64,000 nucleotides of DNA from Symsagittifera roscoffensis (GCF_963678635.1 NC_087064.1:79088512-79152511); one strand, 5' to 3'. Shown: positions 45,585-57,379, counted from the stretch's first letter. A program made the numbers and translations. The notes: generated by a model not told the origin, from the letters alone.

Positions 45585-46094
45585 GTGACCGATGTCGATG
45601 CGGAATCAGATGAAACTACTGAGGAGGGTTGCAATTTCATTACTTCTGATAGTGAATCAGAGTTTGCAGTCCTGGCTGTGGCCGGGGTCTTTCGCTCAGT
45701 TACCTCTTCAGTTACTACATCGGGGAAAAAACTGGAAGTAGTCAATGCGGCCACTGGTAAATTGCGTTGTATCCAAATCACTCTTCGATTTAATCAAACA
45801 TTTTTCGAAGCAACGGTAGATACGGGAAGTCCTGCCTCTTTTGGAAATAAAAGAACTGCAGAGTATATCGTGAAATCAGTACCTTCGGCGGTGATATTAA
45901 ATGAAAAGGAACGTCCGATAGATAGGGTGTACGTCGACTATAATCAGAAACGTATTGATTTGTTTGGCACACTAATGGTGGACGTGTCATCTTTGGGCTG
46001 GAATGTGAATTCAGCTAAATTTCTCGTCTCGGAAAACCGGACGCGTTGGCTCTATATTTGCAATCACAGTTGGGAGTCCGGACGACGCAAGTAA
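45585..46094 (+). pseudogene. Element A protease region
   Basis: It follows gag after a frame change. The active-site word is FFEATVDTGSPASF, a retropepsin-type DTG, preceded by an acidic Ser/Glu-rich stretch. It ends at a stop at 46092-46094, and the next frame carries RT. Confidence 0.7.
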
Positions 46095-46188
46095 GACCGT
46101 CTAGGCCACTAGTGGGCAAAATTTACCAGACGGAATCGAATGAGACATCGGATTTCTGGAGAGTGCGATACAAAAAAAAAGTTCAATC

Positions 46189-47187
46189 ATGCTTTTTCTT
46201 GTATCAGTAGAAATAAGAGTCATCAGTATCAGTAGAGCAAAGAGTCATCAAGTTTTCCCCACGTTCAAGTCGCCGCTTATCCCAATTCAAGAAAAGGCCA
46301 GGCGGGTCCCAGTTCACATTCAGAAGGTCGGTGACGAATTCGGAAAATTATCCAAGAAAGTCATATTGTCAAACTCAATATGTGTACCAGCGATCACTTC
46401 ATATCCCCGATTGTTATCACAGCGCGAAGGATGGATCAGTCAAATTGCCAATGTATGCGAAACCTATGAATGACCAAAACCATAAGAATAAAAAAAACGC
46501 GTTTAGTCAAAATCCACTGAGCCACGCGGTCAGCAGCCATTGTAATTTCAACATTGTTTGTGGGGAAAAAGCGGGCACTTATCGTTTCAAAACTGGTTTC
46601 TATGGTCTCGCCGATATGCCCAAAGAGTTCCAGAAAGCTATTGACAATACTCTTCAAGGGTTGTCGGGAATTTTTTGTTTCCTGAACGATATCCTTATTG
46701 TCTCGAAAAGCTCAGTGGACGAACATAATCAGCTTGTGGAGAAGCTTTTCGTCAGACTCGACGAGGAAATATTTGCTTTTAAACTGTCGAAATGGGAATT
46801 TTCGATATATCAACTCTCCTGGTTAGGTTTCGACATTGATTCTGTAGGGTATAGACCTAAGCGCTCAAAAATTATGCGGTGTTGGCTCTTGTACCACCAA
46901 AGACGTTAAAACAACTCAGATCATTCAAGTGTATCCTTAATCATCTGCAAAGAATTTTGCCGAATCAACAGGTTCATTCGGACCAATTACGCCCATCATT
47001 AAAGGCAAGCAATAAAAACAAATTCGTTTGGGGGGAAGAGCAACAATATGCTTTTTCAACATCTTTCAACTTATCGCCAATATCGGTTTGGATTCCAATA
47101 GCGTTTGCGTATCGGTTTTTAAACGATCAAGAAAAGAAACATAGCACAAATGAATTACAGCTTGTCACCATTGTTTGGTCTTGTGAG
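46189..47187 (+). pseudogene. Element A reverse transcriptase and RNase H, left part
   Basis: RT landmarks are GTYRFKTGFYGLADMPKEFQ and CFLNDILIVSKSS. The catalytic box, usually xxDD, reads FLND, so one metal-binding Asp is lost. RNase H follows with VWIPIAFAYRFL and STNELQLVTIVW, then stops at a MITE insertion. Frames change at least three times. Upstream, PVHIQKVGDEFGKL marks the start of pol. Confidence 0.75.
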
Positions 47188-47658
47188 TAGTGTGTCCAAC
47201 TGTAACTGAAAGTAAAACTGTAACTGTAACTGAAACTGGCTAACTGAAACGTTTTTCCCTAAGTGAAAATGTAACTGAAACTGGAATTACCGCAATTGGC
47301 TAACTGAAACTGTAACGGAATTAAACATTATCTTCATTCCAGTTGCAGTTACAGTTGTTGCGGCTATATATACTCAACGTTGCTCCATTTGCTCCAACCG
47401 TCAGTGGCTAGATTGAACTAGACGACGTTAACCACTTTGTTCGATACGATAGCCACTTTGTTCCTTAAAATTTGTAATACAACTTTGCTCCTTATTTTTT
47501 TTCTAAACTGAAACGTCAAACTGAAACTGTTACTGAAACTGAATAGAAATCCAAAAAAAAACTGTAACTGTAACTGAAACGGAAAGGCAAAAAAACTAAA
47601 AACTGTAACTGTAATCATAACTGAAATGGCAAAAAAAATGATTCAGTTGGACACACTA
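47188..47658. mobile_element. 471-bp hAT-like MITE in RNase H of element A
   Basis: Its terminal inverted repeats TAGTGTGTCCAACTG (47188-47202) and CAGTTGGACACACTA (47644-47658) are perfect over 15 bp. They are flanked by the perfect 8-bp duplication CTTGTGAG (47180-47187 and 47659-47666). TAGTG termini with 8-bp duplications are the hAT signature. The interior is built mostly from AACTGTAACTGAAAC-like 15-mers and codes for nothing. Removing it restores the interrupted RNase H order, showing that it landed after element A. Confidence 0.92.
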
Positions 47659-47666
47659 CTTGTGAG

Positions 47667-47984
47667 CATTTCCGAAACTACTTATTGGGTAACCACTTCG
47701 AAGTTCTGACAGACTACAAAGCATTTATTTTTGCTCTAAAGACCAATAGGGGTAACAAGACACATCAGTCCCGGTTAACTCGTTAGGCAGACCGGCTATT
47801 GCCATTCGATTTTGATGTTATTCATATATCAGGAAGCAAATTGGGAATAGTCGATTATTTGTCTCGCTTTCCTACTTTTGCGGCCCCTCTGCCAAATAGT
47901 CTTGACGAACAGTATGTAGTTAAATATATTAGCCTGTTTTTCGATGCGTGTGATTTATGGACCGTTGGGTTCATAACTCGCTAG
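47667..47984 (+). pseudogene. Element A RNase H, right part
   Basis: The domain resumes as FEVLTDYKAFIFAL, then DVIHISGSKLGIVDYLSRFP, the usual C-terminal end of Gypsy RNase H. One stop lies between them. Confidence 0.75.
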
Positions 47985-48535
47985 TAACAGTCGAATCTTC
48001 GACTAATTCGCTGAAACACCGCTCTCAAATCTCTGCCGCCTTGGTTAATTCAATTTCATGTAATGTTAAATTCAATGCTCGGGCGGTTTCCTCCGGTTTC
48101 ATAGCTGCGATGGGTTTATCCGACCGCTAGAGGGCGAAGAGTTCTGTGTCAGTGGTTCGTCTATTAAGTGTTCCGTTTCGCAGTGTAAGGCGCCGCTAAA
48201 GGGCGGTTATTCAAACGACATTATCATCGACCAATCAGAACGAAATAAGTGTTCCGTCAGCTCGTCGCTAGAGGGCGACTCAATTTATGCACATCCGTTC
48301 AACCAATCATATTTCAATTGGTTTAATTTATTCATTGTCATTTTCTCACCATGTTTACTAAATTGTATGCCATTCTGAATTCTCTTCTTGTCATTAACCG
48401 CAGTGGTCATTTTGTTTTTGCCATTCATACATCTTATTGGTGTTTTCTTAGTTTCTGGCCCTGTTACTTTGATTTACTGGATTTTGGTGTTCTTCACGCT
48501 ATTCATTTTTCGGAGTGTCATTATGAATCAATCAC
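47985..48535. promoter_or_regulatory. Non-pol insert in element A with CCAAT and CGCTAGAGGGCG motifs
   Basis: This segment between RNase H and integrase has no pol similarity. It holds three related words: CGCTAGAGGGCGA (about 48125), CGCTAAAGGGCGG (about 48192) and CGCTAGAGGGCGA (about 48262). Two CCAAT boxes (GACCAATCAG near 48228, AACCAATCAT near 48300) follow. The AGAGGGCG word resembles the core of CTCF-type insulator sites. A promoter or insulator role is a guess from motifs only. Confidence 0.35.
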
Positions 48536-48882
48536 GTGATGATATTTGAGCGGCTACTAAATCAATTCGTGCCTCTCAATCGGTCTTGGTTCTCGTCAGA
48601 TCGTGCAATGCAAAGATTTCGCTTGGGAGCACATCGCCCGAAAAGGACAACGTCAACCCAGCGGGTAGATGCTTTGAAGGGTCAGTACGCTCGTATTCTG
48701 GCGAACTTTCGCTCGCGAAGGCTGCGGAAGTTTGGTCCAGTGAGTCGTCCGACACAAGTTCTCAGTTTGGACATTCTTAAACCTCCTGTTGTAGCTCCAG
48801 ATCGGAAATCGCTCTCGGGTCTAGTGGGAATTTTGTATGCAGATGTGCTGTCAGAGCTTACAGACGAAGATCCTAGGTTCGT
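48536..48882 (+). pseudogene. Element A, open stretch before integrase
   Basis: An open frame of about 115 codons encodes a basic, Arg/Ser-rich sequence with VLSLDILKPPVVAPD near its end. It has no recognised domain. It may be an accessory protein or the integrase tether; a Ser-rich alternative frame overlaps. Confidence 0.35.
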
Positions 48883-49984
48883 TTGATGAAACGGGCTCTG
48901 ATTAACAATGACTACGAAAATTTTAGCAGAATTGACGCGTATCTGAAATCGTTTTGGCAGTGTTCAGCAGTAGTAGACGGTTGTATTGTGGTGTATAATC
49001 GTATTGCTATTCCAAATGTTCTTCAGAAACCGATTCTTGCGCGACTTCACAGATCACGTGCGGGACAACTTGCCATGGTGGACGCGGCACAATATATCTG
49101 GTGGCCCCGGATGCACTGTGATATTATTCAGCTGCAGGGATTGCCCTCGTGTACTAAGTTCGGTAAGAATCTTAAGGCTAATGAATGCTTCATTTAAATC
49201 GTCCCAAACCTTACCTCAACTGTCAGGTCCGAATGAGGAACTTCAGCTTGATTACGCTGGTCCTGCGAATGAGGAACTTCAGCTTGATTACGCTGGTCCT
49301 CTTTCGGACTGTGCAGGTAATGTATACATCTTGGTCGCGATCGACGGATACTCCAAGTATCCTTCAGCTATGATTACTCGATCCACTGGAGGTAAAAAGA
49401 CTTAAATTTTTGAAATCTTACATTCAATAACATAGTATTCCCAAGTCAATTAAAACAGATCAGTATTCAGGTTTCAAAAATAATTTGATACAAGCATTTT
49501 GTAAGGAAAAAAATTCGTCAGCAATTTTGCCCGGTGGGTGACCATCGAGATTGTGGTTTGGTTAACGTTCCATTCAGACCATCACGCGTCGGTTGGGTGA
49601 TTAAATCTAGATTTTTCCAACGTTCAGATTACTCTAAGGCACATTATTGAAGATATCCGTTTGACTAAAAACTCGGTTACGGGGTTTTTACCTTTTGAAT
49701 TACCTTTTGGTCGACCGCCGAATACAGAATTATCTATTGCAGCTGAGCGTTTATCCTCGCGTGTTAATTTAGTTAATCAACAGTTGGAAAGAGATCTTCT
49801 TACTGCGGAACAGCGTCGGGAGCAATGTGACAGCCGACCCAGGATCAAGCTAGTTAGAAAGGGGTCATCCAGCCCAAAAGTGTCACCATATTTCGGTGGT
49901 CCTACGGCTTCTGTCTTCGAAACTCCCCATTACAGGGCCCTTGAAAATCTGGCCGAATCAGTGGTTGGCTTTAAAAAAGAGTGA
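48883..49984 (+). pseudogene. Element A integrase
   Basis: The zinc-binding part is visible (ARLHRSRAGQLAMVDAAQYI, then PSCTKFGKNL), followed by the first catalytic Asp in ELQLDYAGP. This segment is present twice as an in-frame 36-bp duplication (49231-49300). VYILVAIDGYSKYPSA and the TDQYSGF region (second Asp) follow, then frame breaks. The C-terminal pol part resumes at 49661 with GFLPFELPFGRPP. Confidence 0.75.
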
Positions 49985-51309
49985 CTCACGATGAGGGCGT
50001 CAAAACCCTCAGAACTCTGACTGAACGCAATCAGGTTCTGGCGGCCACACTTTGTTCAAACTTGTCGTCTGGCACTCTTCGGCTCCGGAATCAAAAGCCG
50101 GCAGAGCAACTTCAACCTTCTCAACCTAAACGTAATTTGGATTATTTAGTTATCAATAATCCGGAAAGTGGAAATATTCCGCAAAATTCTTGTTAGGAAA
50201 TCTGGTCGGGAATTATTCAAATCTTTCAAGGGCAAAATTGTCAGAGTTACTGGGACTACATATATTACTGATAAAGATAAGGTATTAAGAAGGAATCGCC
50301 TTGCGGTGCCTCTTAAGTCAAACTCTGTAGGTTTTACAGGCAAACAATCAACTCCGGTCAAAAAGGGGCAGAAACGCCCAATCATGTCATCTTCTTCTTC
50401 GACTTCGCCGGAGGACAATAGACCACTTAAGCCCCCTACTCGGACGCGTATTGCTGCCCTAACTGTTACGATTGCGATTCGTCCCAGGCCTCCAACTCTT
50501 CTGTCTGCATCAACGCCGCATCAATCTAAATCTGTGTTACGAACGCCACCGAAGAAGTATTCCGGACGCTCCAGGTATTCGCTCAATTCTCAGCAGCACT
50601 GACCCCGTGGTCGACCTAACGGATTCCTCATCTACTTCAGGAAACTTGCTTTTGTATACGTCAGGTATCAAAGTTCAGGCATCTTCACCTTCGAAGACTA
50701 TGTTTATGGCTTGCCCGGATCTCATTCCCATCTCTTGCCCAACGATTACTCTATGCCCAAAACACAGGGGTACTCTGCGGGGTCGGGATCGTCCGTCCCA
50801 GGTTCTCCAGCTTGTGTTATTTCTACAGGTGGTTCGGAAGGTCACGGTTATCTCTCATCGGCATCTAATTCTTTACGAACATCGTCTCATCAGAAGAAGC
50901 AAACCCCATTTTTCGGCAGCCCAATTCGGCATTCGGTAAATCTCGTCGGTTCTCCATCCGACCAGCCTCAGGTGTCAAGTCCAGATTTGGTTTCTCAGGA
51001 TAAGCGTGTCCGTTTTTCCCAGGCCAGTCAAGTAGAGTGTTCTCAAGTGGATCCTTTCACGGCGAGTTCGTCCAAAGATACTTCAGGATTTACAAGAAAA
51101 TTCACTCTTTTCCCAAATTTTTCCAAGCCTTCTTCAGAAAACCCGATGAGGAGAAACGAGAATTAAAACTCAGTCTTGTAAACTCAATAGGCATTAAACT
51201 CGCGTTAGCAACTTTAATCAAAACTTTTCGAGTACTTTATTCATTATAAAAATTCTTTTTTGCTCTAAGCTGTTACTAAATTTGTTCTTCATTTAATTTA
51301 AATTCATAT
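49985..51309 (+). pseudogene. Element A C-terminal pol tail
   Basis: One frame holds GKIVRVTGTTYITDKDKVLR, a small beta-rich segment like the chromo-type or SH3-like end of Gypsy integrases. It is followed by Ser/Thr/Pro-rich low-complexity frames to about 51166 (VVDLTDSSST in one). The function of the tail is unknown. Confidence 0.5.
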
Positions 51310-51314
51310 GTCCC

Positions 51315-51612
51315 TGTGGTACAGCACATCCTGCATGTGCAGTAATTATGTTAACCTCGCTGCACACTAACCTTGGGACGCATATCGTTATCTGTAATTA
51401 TATATATTGTTACTAAACTTATGTCAAGGTCACTCAGTGTTGATCACTGAATAGATCTTAAATTTACGTTAGCTCTGCGTACGATGATACGACTAAATGA
51501 GCTGGCTCACGGAACCGCCTATTGATAGAGAAAACAAGGTTTCGGATTAAATTAAACTCTTGAAACTATATCATTTTCAATTGAGCTTACAGCATTACAT
51601 CACCTTACCACA
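51315..51612 (+). mobile_element. 5' LTR of element B
   Basis: The LTR is 298 bp from TGTGGTACAGC to CTTACCACA. A tandem TATATATATT word lies inside. Confidence 0.95.
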
Positions 51613-52585
51613 TGGCAGGATTCATGGCACAGGATAACCGAACGGACATGGGTATACCAGTGTTCTGGACATCAGCTAGTTCGGATCTACCGTGGAATTT
51701 TAAAATTTGGTTGGACCAATTTATGCTAGCAGTGACGGTGAAAGAAAGTGTGAATCCTGAGATATTACTAGAAGAACCAAAAGAAGTTATTGATGAGCCA
51801 ATGCCTCGCCCACAAACTCTGGGAGAAACCGAAAATGCACAGGCAGTAACGGACCGGGAAGCGAGAGATAGACTAAGAAGAGACAAAGTAATACCCGAAA
51901 ACCAAGAAAGAAGAGAACGCGGACCTAAGGTCGGACATAATATGTTCTACAATGAAGTCCAAAAACGACTGGTTTATTCCTGGCGCTAGGCACAGAAGGG
52001 AAACAGAAATTCGTGCAGAAAAATCTACATATTGAAATATCAAAACTTGAGTTCAGAGATATGGTGAGATTGGCTAAGGTACCATTTGAAAAAACTAAAA
52101 ACATCACGTAAGAGCAATATAGATTATTCACCAGAACACAAGAATCCGGAGACACCCTGGAGTCTTTTTATGCGGCATTAAATGCACAAGCAGTCACGGC
52201 CGAATTGGGTGGATTGGAAGAAGAATTGGTTCGAGACCTATTCATATCCCAAATGAAAAATACTGCTCTTCAAGATACCCTGACGTTCGAATTGTTCGCA
52301 CCAGATGAAGTACTCAAACGAGCTATCAAATTTGAACAAAGCAAGCAAACAACACAAGCGTTCCAAAAATCGGTATTAGGAAGCTCAAGTGGAGGCCAAT
52401 TCTCTGGGCCTCAAATCAAAATAAAACAAGAGCCAATAATGGTTGTGGGAAATAAAAATCAGAACTACAGGAGATCGAATAGGGATCAATTCAAAAAGAA
52501 ATGGAATAATAACAAAGACACAAAAAACCGAACTGAAAAAAACCATGTACCAGATGGGGCAGAACATTCGGTGAAGGACATTTGA
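51612..52585 (+). pseudogene. Element B gag
   Basis: The ATG takes its A from the final LTR base. The N-terminal part (51612-51989) has VFWTSASSDLPWNFKIWLDQ. A frame change then leads to GGLEEELVRDLFISQMKN and SGPQIKIKQEPIMVV. A damaged zinc knuckle (KSCPAMGKTCKS, HFAKMC) lies across 52540-52670. It is the clearest relative of element A gag, with the same IKQEP motif. Confidence 0.72.
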
Positions 52586-52647
52586 AAAGTTGTCCAGCTA
52601 TGGGGAAAACGTGCAAAAGCTGAAGTAAGCAAAAACACTTTGCAAAA

Positions 52648-53207
52648 ATGTGTCGCTCGAATCAAGTGAACGAGATTACCGAAGAAAATTCTAGTTCAGA
52701 AGATTGTAACTTAATTCACGGTTTTGAATCCTGCAATGAGTTTGAAATTATGGTGGTCGAGCCCAGGCTTAACAACTCACCGGAAAAAGTAATTGAAAAA
52801 ATTATATCAGGAGTAAATGACAAGAGTGAGATCAAAGCTACGAAAGATGTTCGAAAAGTTGACATTCGAAGAGACCCAAAGTCGCACCAAATAAAAGCGT
52901 TGAAGGCACTGGTAAGAATAGACAAGCAAAATATAAACATGACCATAGATACTGGAAGTCCAGTATCATTTCTGAACAGGACAACGGCAAAACAGTTACT
53001 GGAGGGAGCTCCAAAGATCAAATTCATCCCAGCTGAAGAATTGAACCTGGCGACAGTTTGTTGACTACAACAAACAACCAATTCAGATACTAGGAGCATT
53101 ATGTACTAGTATCCGTGCAGCGGGGTGGGAAGTGCAAGACGCATCGTTGTTAGTCACAGAACGCCGAGCAAGATGTATTCTGGGGCTAGATTTACAAGGA
53201 AAATTGT
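52648..53207 (+). pseudogene. Element B protease
   Basis: It starts in the zinc-knuckle end (MCRSNQVNEI). After an acidic spacer it carries NMTIDTGSPVSFLNRTTAKQ, a retropepsin active site. The continuing frame past 53064 has RRARCILGLDLQGKL. Confidence 0.75.
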
Positions 53208-53329
53208 GAATCCATACGTCACAGAAATCAGCACCTTCAAAAAGATCTAGGTTTGACGTGCTACTGTGCGAGCAGTCGGAAGGTATGAAACATCAATTTT
53301 ACAAAAAAATTCCCGTCTCTATTTGATCG

Positions 53330-54228
53330 AAAGGGGGAATCAAAAAATCAGGTGGTTAACACAAAATTCAAATACCCACTATGCCCAATTCAAGAAAAAG
53401 GTAGGAGGATTCCTATACATATACAAGAAAATGTGCAAGCAGAACTATCAAAATTGTTATCAGAGGGTCATATAACAAAACTTGACTAATGCACAAGTGA
53501 CTGTTTCATTGCTCCAATAGTCATCACGGTGAAAAAAGACGACTCCATTAAATTGGCGTTAGACGCAAAACCCATAAACAGGCAAATGTATAATAACAAA
53601 TACCAGATGCCAAATGTGGATGAATTACTGGATGGAGTAAGTCAAATAGTAACTGCCAATACAGCCGGTACGCTGTATTTCACGGTACTCGACCTGAAAT
53701 ACGCTTATAGTCAACTCAGACTAAACGCAGAAACAGCTAAGTAGTGTAACTTCAACATAGTAGGTGGGCAGGCAACAGGAACATACAGGTTCCTCACCGG
53801 GTTCTACGGATTAGCAGACATGCCTGCAGAATTACGAAAAGCCATGGATCGGACATTAAATCATGCAAAGAACACAAAGGGAGAAAAACATGAACATGAA
53901 AAGCTAATCGACGCTTTAAAAAAATTGGACAATGAAAATCTAGCGTTAAAATTGGAAAAGTGCAAATTTTTTCAGACAGAAGTTAACTGGCTAGTTCATA
54001 AATTTACACCAGAAAGTATAACACCAAAAGTCACCAAGACAGAGGCAATACTAAGACTGCAACACCCAAAGTCCTTAAAACAATTAAGATCGTTTATGGG
54101 TAGCATTAACCACCTCTCTAAATTCATCCCTAACGCTGCGAGTCTAATCGATCAGTTCAGACCACTGTTAAGAGAAGAAAACGAGAAAAAGATGAAAAAT
54201 GTTAAATTACCCGTGAAGAAAAATTCGA
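53330..54228 (+). pseudogene. Element B reverse transcriptase with catalytic box deleted
   Basis: Landmarks include DDSIKLALDAKPINRQMYNN, LYFTVLDLKYAYSQLRL (first catalytic Asp), GTYRFLTGFYGLADMPAELR and RSFMGSINHLSKFIPN. Between MDRTLNHAKNTK and GEKHEHEKLIDAL the segment that normally holds the xxDD box is absent, so no polymerase activity is possible. Single stops lie at 53487 and 53742. Confidence 0.82.
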
Positions 54229-54744
54229 GTGGGGGGAGTAGCACGCCTTAATTTTCGAATAAAAAAGGCGGTGGCAAGGATAGCACAAATTCATTATTAT
54301 GACCCCAAAAAGGATACTCGGGTAAAATGTGACGCAAGTCACAGCGGTCTCGGCGCGACTCTAGAGCAGAAAACAGATGATAACGAATGGGTACCTATTG
54401 CGTTCGCATCACGTTATCTTAACACTCGAGAGAAAAAGTACTCAACAAACGAGTTAGAACTGCTCGCAGTAGTTTGGTCGGTAGATAGATTTGAACACTA
54501 AATACTAGGAAAAGAATTCATACTAGCAACAAACCACAAAGCCCTTACATCAGCACTAGGAGAACATAAATCTAACAAAACGTACCAATCTAGACTAACT
54601 AGGTGGGTAGACCGGCTGTTGCCTTATCAATTTAAAGTGGTACATATACCAGGTAAAGACATGGGGATTGTTGATTATCTGTCAAGAGACCCAAACGGGG
54701 AACCGTGGCCGGAGTCATACTTAGATAAAAAAAATTCGCTGTAG
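54229..54744 (+). pseudogene. Element B RNase H
   Basis: It shows VKCDASHSGLGATLEQ (first Asp), VPIAFASRYLNTREKKYSTN and ELELLAVVWS (Glu). A stop at 54499 follows, then ILATNHKALTSAL and KVVHIPGKDMGIVDYLSRDP. The catalytic residues are mostly present. Confidence 0.8.
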
Positions 54745-54890
54745 CGTCGATCGAACACTTTCATAAAGCATTCGATTGCTTAAGCAGTCGGCTAAATGAT
54801 AGTAAACACAATTCAGAACGAAAACACTCTAGAACATTCTGGATTGAAAGATACACTGGACGAATTAAAGGACGCGTCATCCCACGGTTG

Positions 54891-55032
54891 CGTAGACGGG
54901 CGAATAGCCGTCCCAGGACAACTGCGTCCTGCAGTCTTGAAAAGAATCCACCGAGGCCACCCCGGATATTGTGCATATGGCAGAGGAGTGTACCCATTAT
55001 GGTAAGAACGTTGAATATATACCAAAAATTGC
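54891..55032 (+). repeat. Truncated first copy of integrase zinc-binding segment
   Basis: It corresponds to 55887-56095 but lacks about 55 bp in the middle (between CCACCCCGGA and TATTGTGCATATGG). The remainder is nearly identical, including GACAACTGCGTCCTGCAGTC-like and GGTAAGAACGTTGAATATAT words. The duplicated copies bracket the extra ORF. Confidence 0.85.
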
Positions 55033-55214
55033 ATAGCAACCGTTGTTCAAAAAGGAACAGGGCTCGACCGGAACGAAAACGGTCAAAACTCACGTCTCTC
55101 AAATTGTGAACAAAACACTTTAAGCAAACTATCTCATTGTGAACAGTCGGTTAACACTCAGATAAACAATTGTAAAAAAAAACAGAAAAACATTGTCAAA
55201 GCAGACAAAACAAA

Positions 55215-55706
55215 ATGGAAGAAAAACCGAAAAAGACTACAAAAATAATTGAACGCGAAAAGAATAGAGACCAGATGCTCGACCAGGTGACTGAAACGAC
55301 GTACCGAAGAACAAGAACAGTACGAGGACACGAGTCGGACAGTTCGGAAGAAGACCTACCACAAGTTGAACGGCGGAAAGTGGATATCATAAATCAGCGA
55401 AAGGAAACGGGGCAATCAACCTCAACACCTACACATTCAGAACCCAAAAAACTAATTCCTTCTGGGATTTAGTAGGATCAGAACGAGCAGACAAAGTAAC
55501 ACCGGGGAGCTTACTGGAGCTAGAAGCGTCAACAGAAATGTCCAGCCTAAAAGCGAACATACCCGAAATGAACGACTCGAGGATTATAGAAGTGGATCTT
55601 ACGGCCGATAGCCCGAAAACAAGCCCAGAAATTAGCCTAGTCCGGGACGAAAAATCGATAATCAGCGTTCAAGAAAAGACGAATTTCGACAAGCGGAACA
55701 TATAGA
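55215..55706 (+). CDS. Extra ORF in element B between RNase H and integrase
   Basis: An ATG opens an 85-codon frame of charged residues (MEEKPKKTTKIIEREKNRDQ, then HESDSSEEDLPQVERRK), ending at 55470. A second frame continues with EMNDSRIIEVDLTADSPKTS to about 55700. It has no recognised domain. IIEVDLT next to acidic residues resembles a SUMO-interaction motif. It is not part of standard pol and is bracketed by duplicated integrase sequence, suggesting capture. One frameshift breaks it, so the present copy may be inactive. Confidence 0.45.
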
Positions 55707-55886
55707 AGACAACAATCTGTTCAACCTTTGACCGAAACCTCCTTGCCGAGCTAACAACGGAGGATACATGGATGGACAGGCTGAGGATGGTGATAGAACG
55801 AAAAAATCGTCACTCATTTGAGATGATGGGGCCATATACGAACTCGCTCTGAGACCAAACGTCCGTTGTAGACGACTGCATCGTCG

Positions 55887-56900
55887 TAGACGGGCGACTA
55901 GCCGTCCCAGGACAACTGCGTGCGTCCTGCAGTCTTGAAAAGAATCCACCGAGGCCACCTCGGACAAGAAGCCATGTTAGACGTTTCTAGATACCTGTGG
56001 TGGCCACACATGCATTAAGATATTGTGCATATGGCAGAGGAGTGTAGAAGCTGTACCCATTATGGTAAGAACGTTAAATATATAACAAAAAATGCGTCAA
56101 AATCACTTCCACTGCTCACGCAGCCGGGGCAAGAATTGCAATTAGATTATGCCGGTCCATTACAAGATAAGAAGAAGAAAATTTATCTACTTACAGCCAT
56201 AGATAGATATTCAAAATTTCCGTCGGTAAAAGTCACAAAATCGACTGGGGGAAAGTCGTCGGTGAAATTTCTACGTAATTATATTGATACAAATGGAATT
56301 CCGGAATCAATAAGAACCGATCAGTTCTCGGGATTTAAAGGAAAAGCGATGAAAAAGTTCTGTTATAAACATAATATTGATCAAAAATTCTGCCCAGTAG
56401 GGGACCATCAAAAGAAGACTGGGAGTTGTTATTGGATGAAATTGTCACATCATTAAAATTTTCTCTTAGCACGATAATTCGAGATCTTAGGTGCAGCAAA
56501 CAAAAAACAATCAAATGCTCTCCATTCGAAGCCTATTTCGGACGACTTCCAAAAACGAGTTCAAAATCTTAAGGGTTACGTTCATTAAAAACTCTGAGCG
56601 TTAAGATAAGGAACACCTGGAGCGCTCAGCTCTCACTGCCTCACAACTAAAAAGACGGATAGATCAACCAAGGGACAGCGTCAAAATCGTGAGAAAAGGG
56701 CAAAGCAGTAGAGAAGTTAGTCCTCTATTTAAGTCAGAAGTAGAGCCAGCAAAGGACAGAGATCGAGCGAAAGCCCTGAAGACATTGCTAGAAGCAAACG
56801 CTCGATGGAATGCGACCAGGAGAGACACATCGGCTAACTACATACAACGGATAGTCGACGAGTAGAGTACAATCAACCCAGATTTAAGAAAAGAGCTCCT
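55887..56900 (+). pseudogene. Element B integrase
   Basis: It shows the zinc-binding part (ECRSCTHYGKNVKYIT), the first Asp (ELQLDYAGPLQDKKKKIYLL), then TGGKSSVKFLRNYIDTNGIP and RTDQFSGFKG (second Asp). A stop comes at 56454. A later frame holds IKCSPFEAYFGRLPKT. The third catalytic residue region is lost to a frame break. Confidence 0.78.
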
Positions 56901-57379
56901 ATACTCGTGGGAATACGGTTTCATCGAGGACAAGCCAGTAGAGGACGACCAAAGATCACCAAGCCTACTGAGGAAAGACGAAGGCAGAAAAAGCGGGAAG
57001 GCTTTAACAAACCCTCTAAAGGGTAAAGTGCGATCGGAAACTCCACACCCAGTAAAAACAGCTGCGGGGGCAATCTACAGAAAGAGCGATATCGCCGAAT
57101 CAAAGATTGACACCAGTGACCTCAGAGACAAAAGCCCGAAAAAGGATGAAGCTAGAAGAAGCCCCCATGGAGACGAGCCAAAATCAAAAACAAAGAAGAA
57201 ATACGGCGGAATAACTTCTTTGATGACAATTTGGCAGAAAAAAAAACAGACCAGAGGACAATTGAAACGCGAGGGCACCTGCACAAAAACAAAAATCTGT
57301 TCAAAACTGAGTACTTAAACTCATAGTTATTTTAAATTTTATAAGTAAATTATATAAAATTTTATTATCCCAAGGGAAG
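56901..57379 (+). pseudogene. Element B pol tail and 3' region
   Basis: Basic Lys/Arg-rich frames correspond in position to the C-terminal tail of element A. An AAGGGAAG purine tract (57372-57379) directly precedes the LTR. Confidence 0.55.

Noticed and set aside
47188-47658. CRISPR-like array in the AACTGTAACTGAAAC repeats
   Set aside because: No regular spacers; repeats abut one another and lie within a MITE.
54229-54501. Independent RNase H gene
   Set aside because: Contiguous with element B pol by order and spacing.
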